A DNA stretch of 64,000 nucleotides from Sycon ciliatum (lineage: Eukaryota > Porifera > Calcarea > Leucosolenida > Sycettidae), in assembly GCF_964019385.1 (NCBI RefSeq), contig NC_088647.1, forward strand, positions 18,150,330 to 18,214,329, written 5' to 3'. The notes beneath the pieces are model-generated. The model was not told the DNA's origin and ran no database searches. It worked only from the letters and a program-made list of their open reading frames with translations. Within the stretch, counting starts at the first letter, position 1. Each line of letters begins with the position of its first letter. Of the stretch, positions 49,401-58,808 are shown piece by piece. A program made the position numbers and the translations under genes.

Positions 49401-50214
49401 TTCGCCGTGCACTGGGAACTTGAAGTGGAGCATTCTGGATGCGTCGGGTAACAGCATTCAAGATTACGGATTTGGCACTTCACCTGGCATGCAGCTACCG
49501 GCGGAGATGGTTGCACGACCGCAGAACTTCGTCAACAACCTGCCATCGGTGGACCGCCAGTACTCCTCCCAGTTGCAGCGGGGCACCGAGTTCAGCATCG
49601 CAGTTAGCAACGTCAACGCACACGGGCCGAGTTCGTTCGAAATGTACACCGCCGTCAACCAGCACATGTCGAACTATCCGCAAATGCCACGGGACCGCCA
49701 GATCACGCCCGGCCAGGTCACCGCCAGCAGCGTCAGTCTGAAGTGGCGGCCGGTGCTGAACCCGGTGAACGTCACCTACTGCGTGCACGTGTTCCCGCAC
49801 AACCAGGCCGTGCGCAACGGCGTTGTGCACAGCGCCTGCGGCATCTCCACGGCCAAGCGGCGGCGCATGATAGCGCAGGGCCAGTGCTCGCCGCACATCT
49901 ACCGCACGGTGAGCGGCCTGCTCGCCAGCGTCTGGTACGACGTCAGCGTGGTGGCCAAGAACAGGTTCACGCTCCACCAGCAGGCATACTCCGGACTGAT
50001 GGTCCTAACCGGTCGTCATCCGTCCAACTCGCAGCCCGGGTTGCAGCCCGGGTTGCAGCCCGGGTTTCAAGCCGGGTTTCAGCCCGCATTGAATAATGTG
50101 AACAATGTGAGGCGCTTGCAGTATTCCTCCGCACTGCCGGCAGCATCGCACGTTGCCATGGAAATATCCATTGTAGTGAGCACACTACTTGCCTTGCTTA
50201 ACCAGCAGTATTGA
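46188..50214 (+). CDS. NDNF: NDNF homologue (FN3-domain secreted or surface protein), complete
   Basis: Four exons: 46188-46466, 47520-47655, 48162-48397 and 49018-50214. They join with matching phases (0, 1, 0) to give 615 residues plus stop. The start MMTRTAPGQQRG leads into a hydrophobic signal peptide (VPLALFTMLVMYS) with a likely cut after PAMA. Residues about 40-190 are the NDNF-specific N-terminal domain. FN3-like domain 1 (about 193-305) starts QLPNDPQAKVTAIRDTELEL and contains FVLKNLAPSTQYSIDVFARN, close to NDNF FTVSDLKPDTQYYFDVFVVN. FN3-like domain 2 (about 437-545) starts QMPRDRQITPGQVTASSVSL. Human NDNF is about 568 aa, secreted, and acts as a neurotrophic and vascular factor; the fly homologue is nord. 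Unusual here: a QPGLQPGLQPGF repeat and a hydrophobic C-terminal tail resembling a GPI signal. Family assignment is strong; function in this animal is inferred. Confidence 0.9.
46516..46761. mobile_element. Pogo-like MITE in NDNF intron 1
   Basis: TIRs of 24 bp differ at two positions (CACTCATACCTCGCTTACCC left; CACTCATACCTCGGTTATCC right, inward). No TA flank is seen. About 246 bp, non-coding. Confidence 0.75.
46874..47060. mobile_element. Small TIR element, copy 2, with 5-bp target duplication
   Basis: TIR CAGGGGCGTCGGA at both ends, flanked by exact GTATC (46869-46873 and 47061-47065). Sister copy at 15343-15536. In NDNF intron 1. Confidence 0.8.
47520..47655 (+). CDS. NDNF: NDNF exon 2
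   Basis: Acceptor GTTTGCAG. Encodes GHVSWNITYVGARVFSHPRY and a basic KRRKKRCC patch. Donor GCCG|GTGAGG, phase 1. The CC pair may form family-typical disulphides. Confidence 0.85.
47853..48060. mobile_element. Foldback element in NDNF intron 2
   Basis: Two 50-bp arms (47853-47902 and 48011-48060) are inverted copies with two mismatches, starting CAATAGATGATATGCCAAAT. The loop is 108 bp. Ends about 100 bp before the exon 3 acceptor. Confidence 0.85.
48162..48397 (+). CDS. NDNF: NDNF exon 3
   Basis: Acceptor CGCAACAG. Encodes GDGAITYFLEDTSGGTYYIS and the start of FN3 domain 1, ending LELAWMP. Donor CCG|GTAAGA, phase 0. Confidence 0.85.
48398..49017. other. NDNF intron 3
   Basis: No exon or recognised element inside. 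GT at 48398, AG at 49016-49017. Confidence 0.7.
49018..50214 (+). CDS. NDNF: NDNF exon 4 (terminal)
   Basis: Acceptor GGCTGTAG. 398 codons plus TGA at 50212-50214. GC-rich relative to its surroundings. Carries most of FN3 domain 1, the inter-domain region, FN3 domain 2, the QPG repeats (about residues 556-575) and the hydrophobic tail (about 594-615). Confidence 0.9.
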   Translation, partial: VRAEPWGGKDVVYCVEYHKTDDRVDSDVRSSTCAAHRYRPGTKKNNCVPGTSFVLKNLAPSTQYSIDVFARNLRKHTETAYLSVTASTAEGSATPLSNVAERVTTLLPMETRVFRMRANQQSATLSGVSPCTGNLKWSILDASGNSIQDYGFGTSPGMQLPAEMVARPQNFVNNLPSVDRQYSSQLQRGTEFSIAVSNVNAHGPSSFEMYTAVNQHMSNYPQMPRDRQITPGQVTASSVSLKWRPVLNPVNVTYCVHVFPHNQAVRNGVVHSACGISTAKRRRMIAQGQCSPHIYRTVSGLLASVWYDVSVVAKNRFTLHQQAYSGLMVLTGRHPSNSQPGLQPGLQPGFQAGFQPALNNVNNVRRLQYSSALPAASHVAMEISIVVSTLLALLNQQY

Positions 50215-50819
50215 AACATCTATCGAGACGTGTAAGATGGTATGGTGGAGATGCCTTGATGGCGGCACACCAATCGTATAAAACTATCACTTGAGACTAG
50301 AGTTCGAGAGGCGACTGAAAATCGAAGCCTAGAAACGTGTTCTGATCTGCTGCCCAGGACGGTTGCTTGACGACACTTTTAGTCTTTCGAGTCCCCCCCC
50401 CCCCCTTAATGCTTGTGGATAATGGAGTGCCTCGGATATTATCATAACACTTCAGTAGAAAGCAATCCGAATACAACGCACTATGTGATATGAAGCTGAG
50501 ACCATATGGTCGGCAAAGCTGCCCCTGCCCCTGCCATTCAATATGATTGTACCATCGTTGCCTTGCTGCTTCGTGCCATCTAATGTTGTGTGGTTATTTC
50601 TAAAACAAAACGTGTATACCAGCCGTCTTAATTTGAAGACCCCGACTTGCATTGCATTATACCAGCCATTTGCCCCTTACCCGTTACAGTACCTCAGCTA
50701 TAAAATACAGACTGTAATTTCCAGGGTGCGAAGACACCAAAGTTGATTTTAATGTAGTATACGGTCACTGGACTGCAGATTTTAATTTTTAAAGTCATAC
50801 TGGGGTTTCACTGTGCTTG
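50215..50819. other. NDNF 3' UTR and spacer
   Basis: Poly-C at 50395-50405. No clear AATAAA close to the stop. No further gene seen. Confidence 0.4.
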
Positions 50820-50826
50820 GTATAAT

Positions 50827-51127
50827 CAAGAGTACATAACCCCCCAGAGTGTGCAACGCCTGATCTAGCTCTGCATAGGGTCTTGGTTGGTCGAGCGGAA
50901 TCGGACCTTTGCGTCATAATACCGTACACATCTGAGGGGAACCCGGGGAGTCGCGGGTACTCTCGGATCAAAAACAACGGTGCCCTGCCTCGAGACCGGC
51001 CTTGCGCTGGTGTGGAGTGTACGCATGACATCAGAAGATCCGATTCCGCTCGACCAAGACCCTATGCAGAACTGGATCGGCGTTACACACTCTGGGGGGG
51101 GGGGGGGGGGGGGGTTATGTACTCTTG
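50827..51127. mobile_element. Foldback element of the AAGAGTACATAACC family, copy 1
   Basis: TIR begins CAAGAGTACATAACCCCCC and extends to AGAGTGTG. Flanked by exact 7-bp GTATAAT (50820-50826 and 51128-51134). Inner arms of about 50 bp pair around GGGTCTTGGTTGGTCGAGCG. The C6 run of the left TIR is expanded to about 22 G at 51092-51114 on the right. Confidence 0.85.
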
Positions 51128-51134
51128 GTATAAT

Positions 51135-51760
51135 AAATAATAAAGGTTAATGAAAAGTGGACGTTGTTAACTTTCCACGCAAAGCAAAATATTTGGTGTC
51201 ATTTTATTTTCACTTATGAAATGAATATCCTTGGGAAATTTGTCTGGTTTGCATTTATTCACTTGAAGTAGACAGGTCATATAGGGTAATGCTCCTGCCA
51301 GGTACTGGGTATAGAGGAGAGAGAGAGATACAGTTGAGTTGCAAGATGAAGACACATGCACACACATACACGATTTGGCCCTGATCTTGCTGCTCTTCGC
51401 CTTCGTGTGGACCCCATGGGAGTAGCGGACATGGAACACACAAAGCAAATAGCCATGGAGAGGTCGATCGATGTTTCATGGGGTCCGATGTAAAAACATT
51501 GCCTTGAATGAGGAAACATAATTTCTGAGGTGGATAGGTCCTGCAGTACATTAAAAACTGGGTTCGCAGCCACCAACCCCCATCCCCCCCCCCCCCCCCC
51601 TCCTCCCTACCCGGTGCAGGTATAAAAAGGGTCTAGAAGCGGCTGGTCATCTAAACCCAGGTATGCAACCAGTGACTTTTGCCATTTTTGGACAACACCA
51701 CTTGTTTCACTTTTGCACAGCTACAAGTCACAGTTTGGTATGTAACGTAAATGCAAGGCT
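51135..51760. other. Spacer, no gene seen
   Basis: Poly-C at 51585-51600. A TATAAAAAG at 51621-51629 could be a TATA box but no coding start follows. Confidence 0.3.
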
Positions 51761-51765
51761 TGACA

Positions 51766-51857
51766 GCAGGGAGTCGTATTTTACGACTCCCTGCTTGACG
51801 TGTACACAACCATGCACATCAGGGAGTCGTAAAATACCCGACTCCCTGATGCACATG
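51766..51857. repeat. Twin hairpins with a shared AGGGAGTCGTA core
   Basis: First hairpin 51766-51794: 13-bp perfect stem GCAGGGAGTCGTA with a 3-nt loop. Second 51811-51857: stem CATGCACATCAGGGAGTCG against CGACTCCCTGATGCACATG with a short AT-rich loop. The two stems share AGGGAGTCG. Confidence 0.8.
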
Positions 51858-52489
51858 TATGTCGATGACAGCATAATCGTGATGATAGGTGACTGGCTCG
51901 AAACATCAATAATTTCACTTCAATAAAAGAATTTTCAGTTCAACACAGATCAGAGTGTATAGCAACTGAATGGAGCGGTTGTCAGTTGGCAAACCCTCTT
52001 TTCTTTCTAGAACATCCATGAAAAAAAGGTCACTAAAAATTGAAAAAAATCCTGGTGGGTGCTTAGCCCCCCCCCCCCCCCCCTTCCCAATCTGTACTCT
52101 CTTGTACCATCATCCTTCAATGCGACGGACCCCACGATAGGCGGTCAGCCTTTGGGTCATCCTAATAAAGTTATTATTATTATTATTAGACCATAGAACG
52201 CTAAAACCAGTGCTACAGTTATCATTACAAGACCGCAAGAAAAATTGTTGTCAACGTGAGTAGCGTAGGCACGAAATTGGTCAAAAGGCTAGCAAATGAT
52301 CAACCGTATGAAAGACTAAAATGATTTAAAATTTAAGAAAATCCACGGCTCGCGTGAGTCTCGGTGAGACTGACTAGATAATTGATAACTAATCACTAAA
52401 ATAAATAGATCCGTATACCTTCAGTTGGCAAGTAGTCAAACGTCCGTAATTGTTTCAATCGTGCTTCCTCTGCGGGCAGAATCCTACCA
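51858..52489. other. Spacer, no gene seen
   Basis: Poly-C at 52069-52083 and (TTA)n at 52171-52188. An AATAAAG at 52164 could be a polyadenylation signal on the plus strand. No exon recognised. Confidence 0.3.
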
Positions 52490-52629
52490 CTGTATGTGAG
52501 TTGCCAGGTGGCATAGAGGAGCTGCTGATGCATGCTCTGCTGCCTTGGCTTTCTCAGCCTGAGCAGTATCCTGCTTCATAAAGTCTAGAGTTCTGGGCTT
52601 CTTGCCCTCCACGCAGAGTTCCAGCCATG
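52490..52629 (-). CDS. Probable next exon of the MIF4G gene
   Basis: Acceptor TGCCGTAG. Encodes WLELCVEGKKPRTLDFMKQD then an Ala/Lys-rich helix (TAQAEKAKAAEHASAA). KKPRTLDFMKQDT lines up with eIF4G/DAP5 GPKTIxQIxxDA at the expected distance after LQDxxxxR. The exon needs a one-base left overhang but the exon before ends in phase 0. A tiny exon is therefore missing, or the join differs. Ends at CAGTG|GTAGGA or at a TAG. Confidence 0.5.
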
Positions 52630-52749
52630 CTACGGCATAGGAAAGCAGAGGCACAAAAGACAGTATTTCTAACATATCTCCAGTAATAAGACTGCAATAG
52701 CCATGCAGTGAAAGCAATAGGCTATGGCGAGGCATTGCAGTTGTAGTTG

Positions 52750-52780
<31 letters not shown>

Positions 52781-52818
52781 ACGCACATGCATACACACAC
52801 ACACACACATACACACAA

Positions 52819-52849
<31 letters not shown>

Positions 52850-52906
52850 CACACACACAATGTTTTCATCATCAATTTTCTCATTAACTTCGGCAGTTCC
52901 GCAGGA

Positions 52907-52942
<36 letters not shown>

Positions 52943-53184
52943 CAAGTCAGTGCCTGGTTTCAGACGTCACAAGTGCGACCGTGGCCATCGAGCAACCAAG
53001 TCTGATAGAGCGTCGTATGGTGTTCGCTGTTCTCGCTGCAGCCGTCAGTTCCGTCGACAGAGTGACCTGAGTCGTCATCTCCGTTTCTGCTCCTGACAAT
53101 GACTCTGGCTCCTTTCGGAGTGGTGTGGCCCTTGTGGCAACCAAGCTACAGTAGTAGTAGTAGTAGTGTGTGTGTGTGTGTGTG

Positions 53185-53223
<39 letters not shown>

Positions 53224-54103
53224 AGCTACCGGAACGTTGGTACCGGCGGAGGGATGTTGTGCCGTGCATTGTGACAGGTGTGGTCGCTGCTTTCGCGGTG
53301 TCCGGGGACGGGGCAGGCATCGCTGTTCAAGGGTGGCGCATATACCAACAGCAGAGGAGCGCTCAGCCTTCCAGCACGTGTGCATATGCGGCAAGTGGAT
53401 GCGACTACCCGTGCACCTGGAGCGTCATCGAGCGTCGTGTCCTCTCTCTCTCTCTTCTCAAGTTTCCCAGTGATGGGATCACGTGACCCTTTTGCGGCAG
53501 TGACTCTACAGGACAGGACAGGACAGGTGTGTGTGTGTGTGTATGTGTGTGTGTGTGTGTGTGTGTGCGCGTGTGCCAACCTGTCGGAAGGCTACCTTCT
53601 TCTTGCCAAAGCATTTGGAAGTTGGACTAGTTTCGGCTCCACAATCCAGTGTGTCGTTACTATAAGGCCAAGTAAAAAAAAAGATTGTTGATCGTCAGAA
53701 TTTTCCGAAAAATCGGGGCGGACGGGAGGGTTTTATTTTTATTTTATAACTTTTTTTAATATCTGCATCGACCGGACGTCTTGAAATCGTAGCATGTATT
53801 ACATCTATGGGGTTATGGGTGTACTACCATTGTTGGTTGTGGCTGCTACCAGTCTGCTTGGGCACACTCCAAAAACTTTGAACATGTGCAGATGACTCTG
53901 TGATACAATTTACTGCTGCCATGCGGCGGGCACGCACACACACACTTCATACCTCAGACATGCCCATCGCGGAAGCGATGATAGCGAACAGCTATGGTAG
54001 ACATAGCAACTTGTGCTGGGATTACACCATTCAACAGCTTGCAAGGCTGATGAACACACACATACACTCACACACTCACACACCTTCCTTCCTTCTTCTT
54101 CAC

Positions 54104-54194
<91 letters not shown>

Positions 54195-55865
54195 ACACAC
54201 ACACACACATACACTCGCGTGCATGAGTACGGGTTCATCGGGATATCGATCAACAACAGCTTCGGACGCGGTACGCGGTGGCTGCGTAGTTTCCATGAAT
54301 GCAGGCGTAGATATCAGGTGGTACACTTTACAGGCTACAGTGCCATGTATTGTAGTTGCCAGATTTCACACAAGTACACTGTGATCACACTGCACTGCGT
54401 GATGTCGCTACGGTAAAAGCATGTTGAAGCTGTACATGAGAGCTCGCGTACGTGCGTACTTCTAAAAAAGTTCGCGTTTCGCTAAACACACGAGTTTTCT
54501 ACCGTTGATCACGAAAATAAAAAATAAAATAAATCCCGGGACGGACTGAAAAATCGGGGCGGGCGCTGACGATCAATAATCAATTATTTTTACCAAGAGT
54601 ACATAACCCCCCAGAGTGTGCAACTCCACTATGGGTGCTGTCCCGACAGAATTTCACGTTGACGTCATTTTGATGATGCAATGCGCACTGTACACGGATT
54701 ATCAGACGAATCCGGAACCTGTGGTTGACCGAAGCCGATCGATCCTGTACAAATTATTGGAAAGAAAAACGTGTGATGCGTTGACACCCGTACACATGTT
54801 GTAAATCACTGGTGCAAGGAGCATTGCGTCATAAATAATGACGTCAACTTGAAATTCTGTCGGGACAGCAGGGTATGTGGGAGTTGCACACTCTGGGGGG
54901 TTATGTACTCTTGTTTTTACTTGGCCTAATAGCTTTCATGGCTGAGGTTGTTGGTATGTCTGTTGGCTCTGGGTTCCTAGTACAGGTCCTCCCTCGTTAG
55001 TAGATAATCTCTGGGCCATCGAAAAAGTTATCTTATAACGAGACTTATCTTGTAGCAGGACTTGCAGCTAAAGGTAAAATAGGCACTACTTCGTACTCAC
55101 CCTCGATACAACATAAATTTTCGATGCTTCAACTCGTTATAAGATAATTGAAAATCTCCAACATAACTCTTCCTTGGATCCAAAGGATCGTCCATATTCA
55201 CGAATACATAGACATACTACGTTTCCTCTTTCTGCTTTATCCTACGTGTTTTGGCCTTGGTCCTGCATGGTCAATATTATCTTATACTGAGGGTTTGGCA
55301 CTCCAGGGACCTGGGCAAAGGGTCGTTATAACGGATTTTATGTACTAACGGATTATGTTGTAACCGGACCTGTAAACAGTTGTATAGACCACGTTTCGCC
55401 AGGGGATTTCAGATTTCTATTTACTAACGGGCTTTATGTACTAACCGGACTCGTTATAACGAGGGAGGACCTGTACTCAGTAGCCGAGGCTGGTTGGTAA
55501 AGTAACTCCAATTTCACTTCAAGGTACCAGTGCATCTAGTGTCTGCTTCTATCAAAGCAGCGTGCTGTCTATACTGGTTACCCAGCAAGTGTAGGGTGTG
55601 CATAGGTAACTGTCTTGGCCGTTTTATGCCAATGTACTCCGTGTGGTGTAGACCAGATGTGCATTGGTGGTCGATTCACATGGCTTCGCCAGTTGTGTGG
55701 ATTAGACAGTTATCTGGCGCAAGTCTTGATCTGTCTCATTCAGATCTTGTTCGCTATCGTTGCTATAAGAGAAAATCTGTGGGTGCACATGCACATCCAG
55801 CGCATTTGCAGATTTGCGTGCTTCTCTTGCGACGGGCGTATACATGGTACATGGTACATGGTGTG

Positions 55866-55958
<93 letters not shown>

Positions 55959-58697
55959 CATAGCAAACATTGAACATACCTTCCTTTCGTCGACCAAATC
56001 CTGGAGCATGAGACGTATTCTTGCTGACACGGCCTTGTTGCCAGCGTGCTTCATAATTTTCTCGATATAATGAAAGTAGTTATCGATGCGACTCTACAAT
56101 GGAGAGCAAGAATCGAGAATGTAGTGAGTAAATCATTGGTGAAATAAGAGAGCGGAGAATTTAGTGATATTTTTCAACTGCACGTAGCGGACATAAAGCG
56201 CAATCCTAGCGGAAAGGTGTTGGCTGCATCAGGTTGTTTAAGGAGTCCGTCATTGGTACAACTTTTAGAGTAGCGAACTTTACCGACACTTTGGACAGTG
56301 AGCACTAGTACTAGTACAGTACTCTTCGAGTCTGCAGGCAGTGAAGCATTATTATTATTATTTTTTTTTTTCTTTCTACAAAATCCACATATCTCCAGAC
56401 ACTGGGGTGAATGATGGAGTGTGGTGGTGGGGCCCATTAAGCTCCGCCGACCAGAGGTCTCGGCTTCATAGCTCCATGGACGCACCAAAGGGATATTGGG
56501 TAGGGAGGATTCAATTGAAAAAGAAAACAGAAGAAAGAAAATGGAAAGATTGTATTGCTCAGTGAGCAAGAGTGGAGCACTCGTCAGACAGTGGATCACA
56601 CTTCGGACAGTGGTGCGCTCTGCTTGGTTATGGCGAGTTTTCGGCTGATGCAATTTTGCTCAAACTTCTCCCCTCTTTGATGTCTCTTTGGATAGGAATA
56701 CTGCTGTGAGAGGAGTGAATATGGCCCAGATACAATGTGAGTGCGTAATCTTGGAATACTTCACAGATTAATAATGAATGCATTCGGGGAAAAAAGCCAA
56801 ATACACAACTGTTACCAGAAATTTCCACAGTATATTGTAAATACTTTCAGTCAAATACGAATCATCACAATCTCCAAAACACCCCATGCTACATACTGTA
56901 CAGGCAAACAATTTCGTCGGTCAATAATTTCGTCCAACTCCAAAGAAAGGGAGTTCATCTGGTTGTAAATTCCGTCCATGGATCATAAGAGTGTACTGAA
57001 AAGCTGGACAAATCGACATTAGTCCGGCATTTAATTTAGTCCAAAAGCTCCCTGGACGAAAAAGACGAAATTAATTCCAGACGAATATTTCTGCTTACAC
57101 AGTAGTGGCAGAGTCTTGCAGAACAACAGCACACGGTGTAGCACTCGCCTGTGAAATCTGAGCGCACGTTTGAAAACTGCACGTCATGAGTTGCATGATA
57201 GACAATGAGTGGCCGAAGCGGGGCTGTATAACTGCCGGGCAACAGGCGCGTCGCTTGGCTCACACGGCAAGCATGTCAGCACTCAGATTTCACAGGCATG
57301 AATTAAGGCGCAACACACAGTTAGCATCCTTACACGAGCCCTTTCATGGTCGAGCAAGTGTCCTGTGCACTCAAATAGTTTGCACATCAGTTCCAGCGAT
57401 ACTTTGTCTTCAGCACTCTGCAGCAACTTGACCAAACATTCGTGAACAACTGGCTGAGTTACTATTTGCAGCTTGAAGAGTTCGCCGATGAGTTGAATGT
57501 TGCCGAGCCACCGCTTCTTGACCTCGCTGACCTCATGTTCGTAATCAGCAGTCCTCTGCTTCAACTCTTCACTCTGCATACAATCAAAACAATTATCAGA
57601 CAACAGTAAAGTATTCATTGCTTTGAGGCGGAAAGATGCAAATGGGAAAAGTCTGAAGAAGAACAAATTGACTGTCACCACCAGGACTCGAACCAGGGAC
57701 CTTCGCTTGAGGCCAGCGATGCTCTAACCACTGAGCTATGGTGTAGCGGTCATCCCAGTAGAGACCGTTCAACATTTTCTCCAGACTTCGAAACTCAGCC
57801 AACAGCAAAGTTTCCTTATCGTCCCCAAACTCCAACACATCCACTTACAAAGGTACGAAAAGTTGGAAAGAACCTACTAGCATGGACGCAGGGAGTTATT
57901 GCACCTACACCTACATTTTCCCCAATCTGTATTGTGAAGTGCTGCGGCTCAAACACCTCCGATAACTGTAGGGTGTCATAACATCCGATGTAAAAACAAA
58001 TATGGACTCGGATAGAGAGCCAAGGATTAATTTTTACAAAAGAAAAGGACCAAGGAACTACAAGTTACGCTATGATGTCCACTAACACCACCAGTTACTA
58101 AACAATCAGCTCGTGTGATAACATTGCACGAAAACTGACCGACGGTACTGACGTTCTACAACTAACTGCCTAACAGCTCTAGCACATCTTGGATGCACAC
58201 TCCAACAGTAACTGGTGGTGTTAGTGGACATTATAGCGTAACTTGTAGTTCCTTGGTCCTTTTCTTTTGTATAAAAACAAATAAGCCCTGTTTTCTACAT
58301 ACCGTCAGTTTCTTTTCATCTCCGAGGTGCTTCTTCTTCAGATCTTCAAGGACCACATCCTTCCTTTCCTCAAAATCTTTCTGGCATTTGGATAGCATAA
58401 CCTTGCGCAACGTCACTGTATTGCCTGCATCAGCCGGCACTTGCAAAGTCTACAATAAACCAACCAGAAAGAAAAGCACTGAAGCAGTTCTCGGGACAGG
58501 AGTAGTTCTCGGGACAGGAGTAGTTCAACCTGACACCAATACAACACTACGTGTACAAGTATAATGATTTCTAACTTAAAGAACTTACTTGTACACGCTT
58601 GCAAATACGAGCATAGAGCTTGCAATAAGTTGGCTCACATATTGCCTGCGGTGAACACATACATACACACATGCACGCACGCAAACACCCACAGAAG

Positions 58698-58728
<31 letters not shown>

Positions 58729-58732
58729 TTGC

Positions 58733-58808
<76 letters not shown>

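Larger units (their letters stand above)
53664..54926. mobile_element. TIR element carrying a CA array and a nested MITE
   Basis: Left end AAGGCCAAGTAAAAA then GTTGATCGTCAG; the right end, read inward, gives the same order once the MITE at 54594-54913 is removed. The interior holds AAAAATCGGGGCGG near both ends in direct orientation and a CA array at 54107-54210. Non-autonomous. Confidence 0.6.

Noticed and set aside
57673-57745. Functional tRNA gene
   Set aside because: Position 33 is G instead of T and stems have mismatches; a SINE head or pseudogene fits better.
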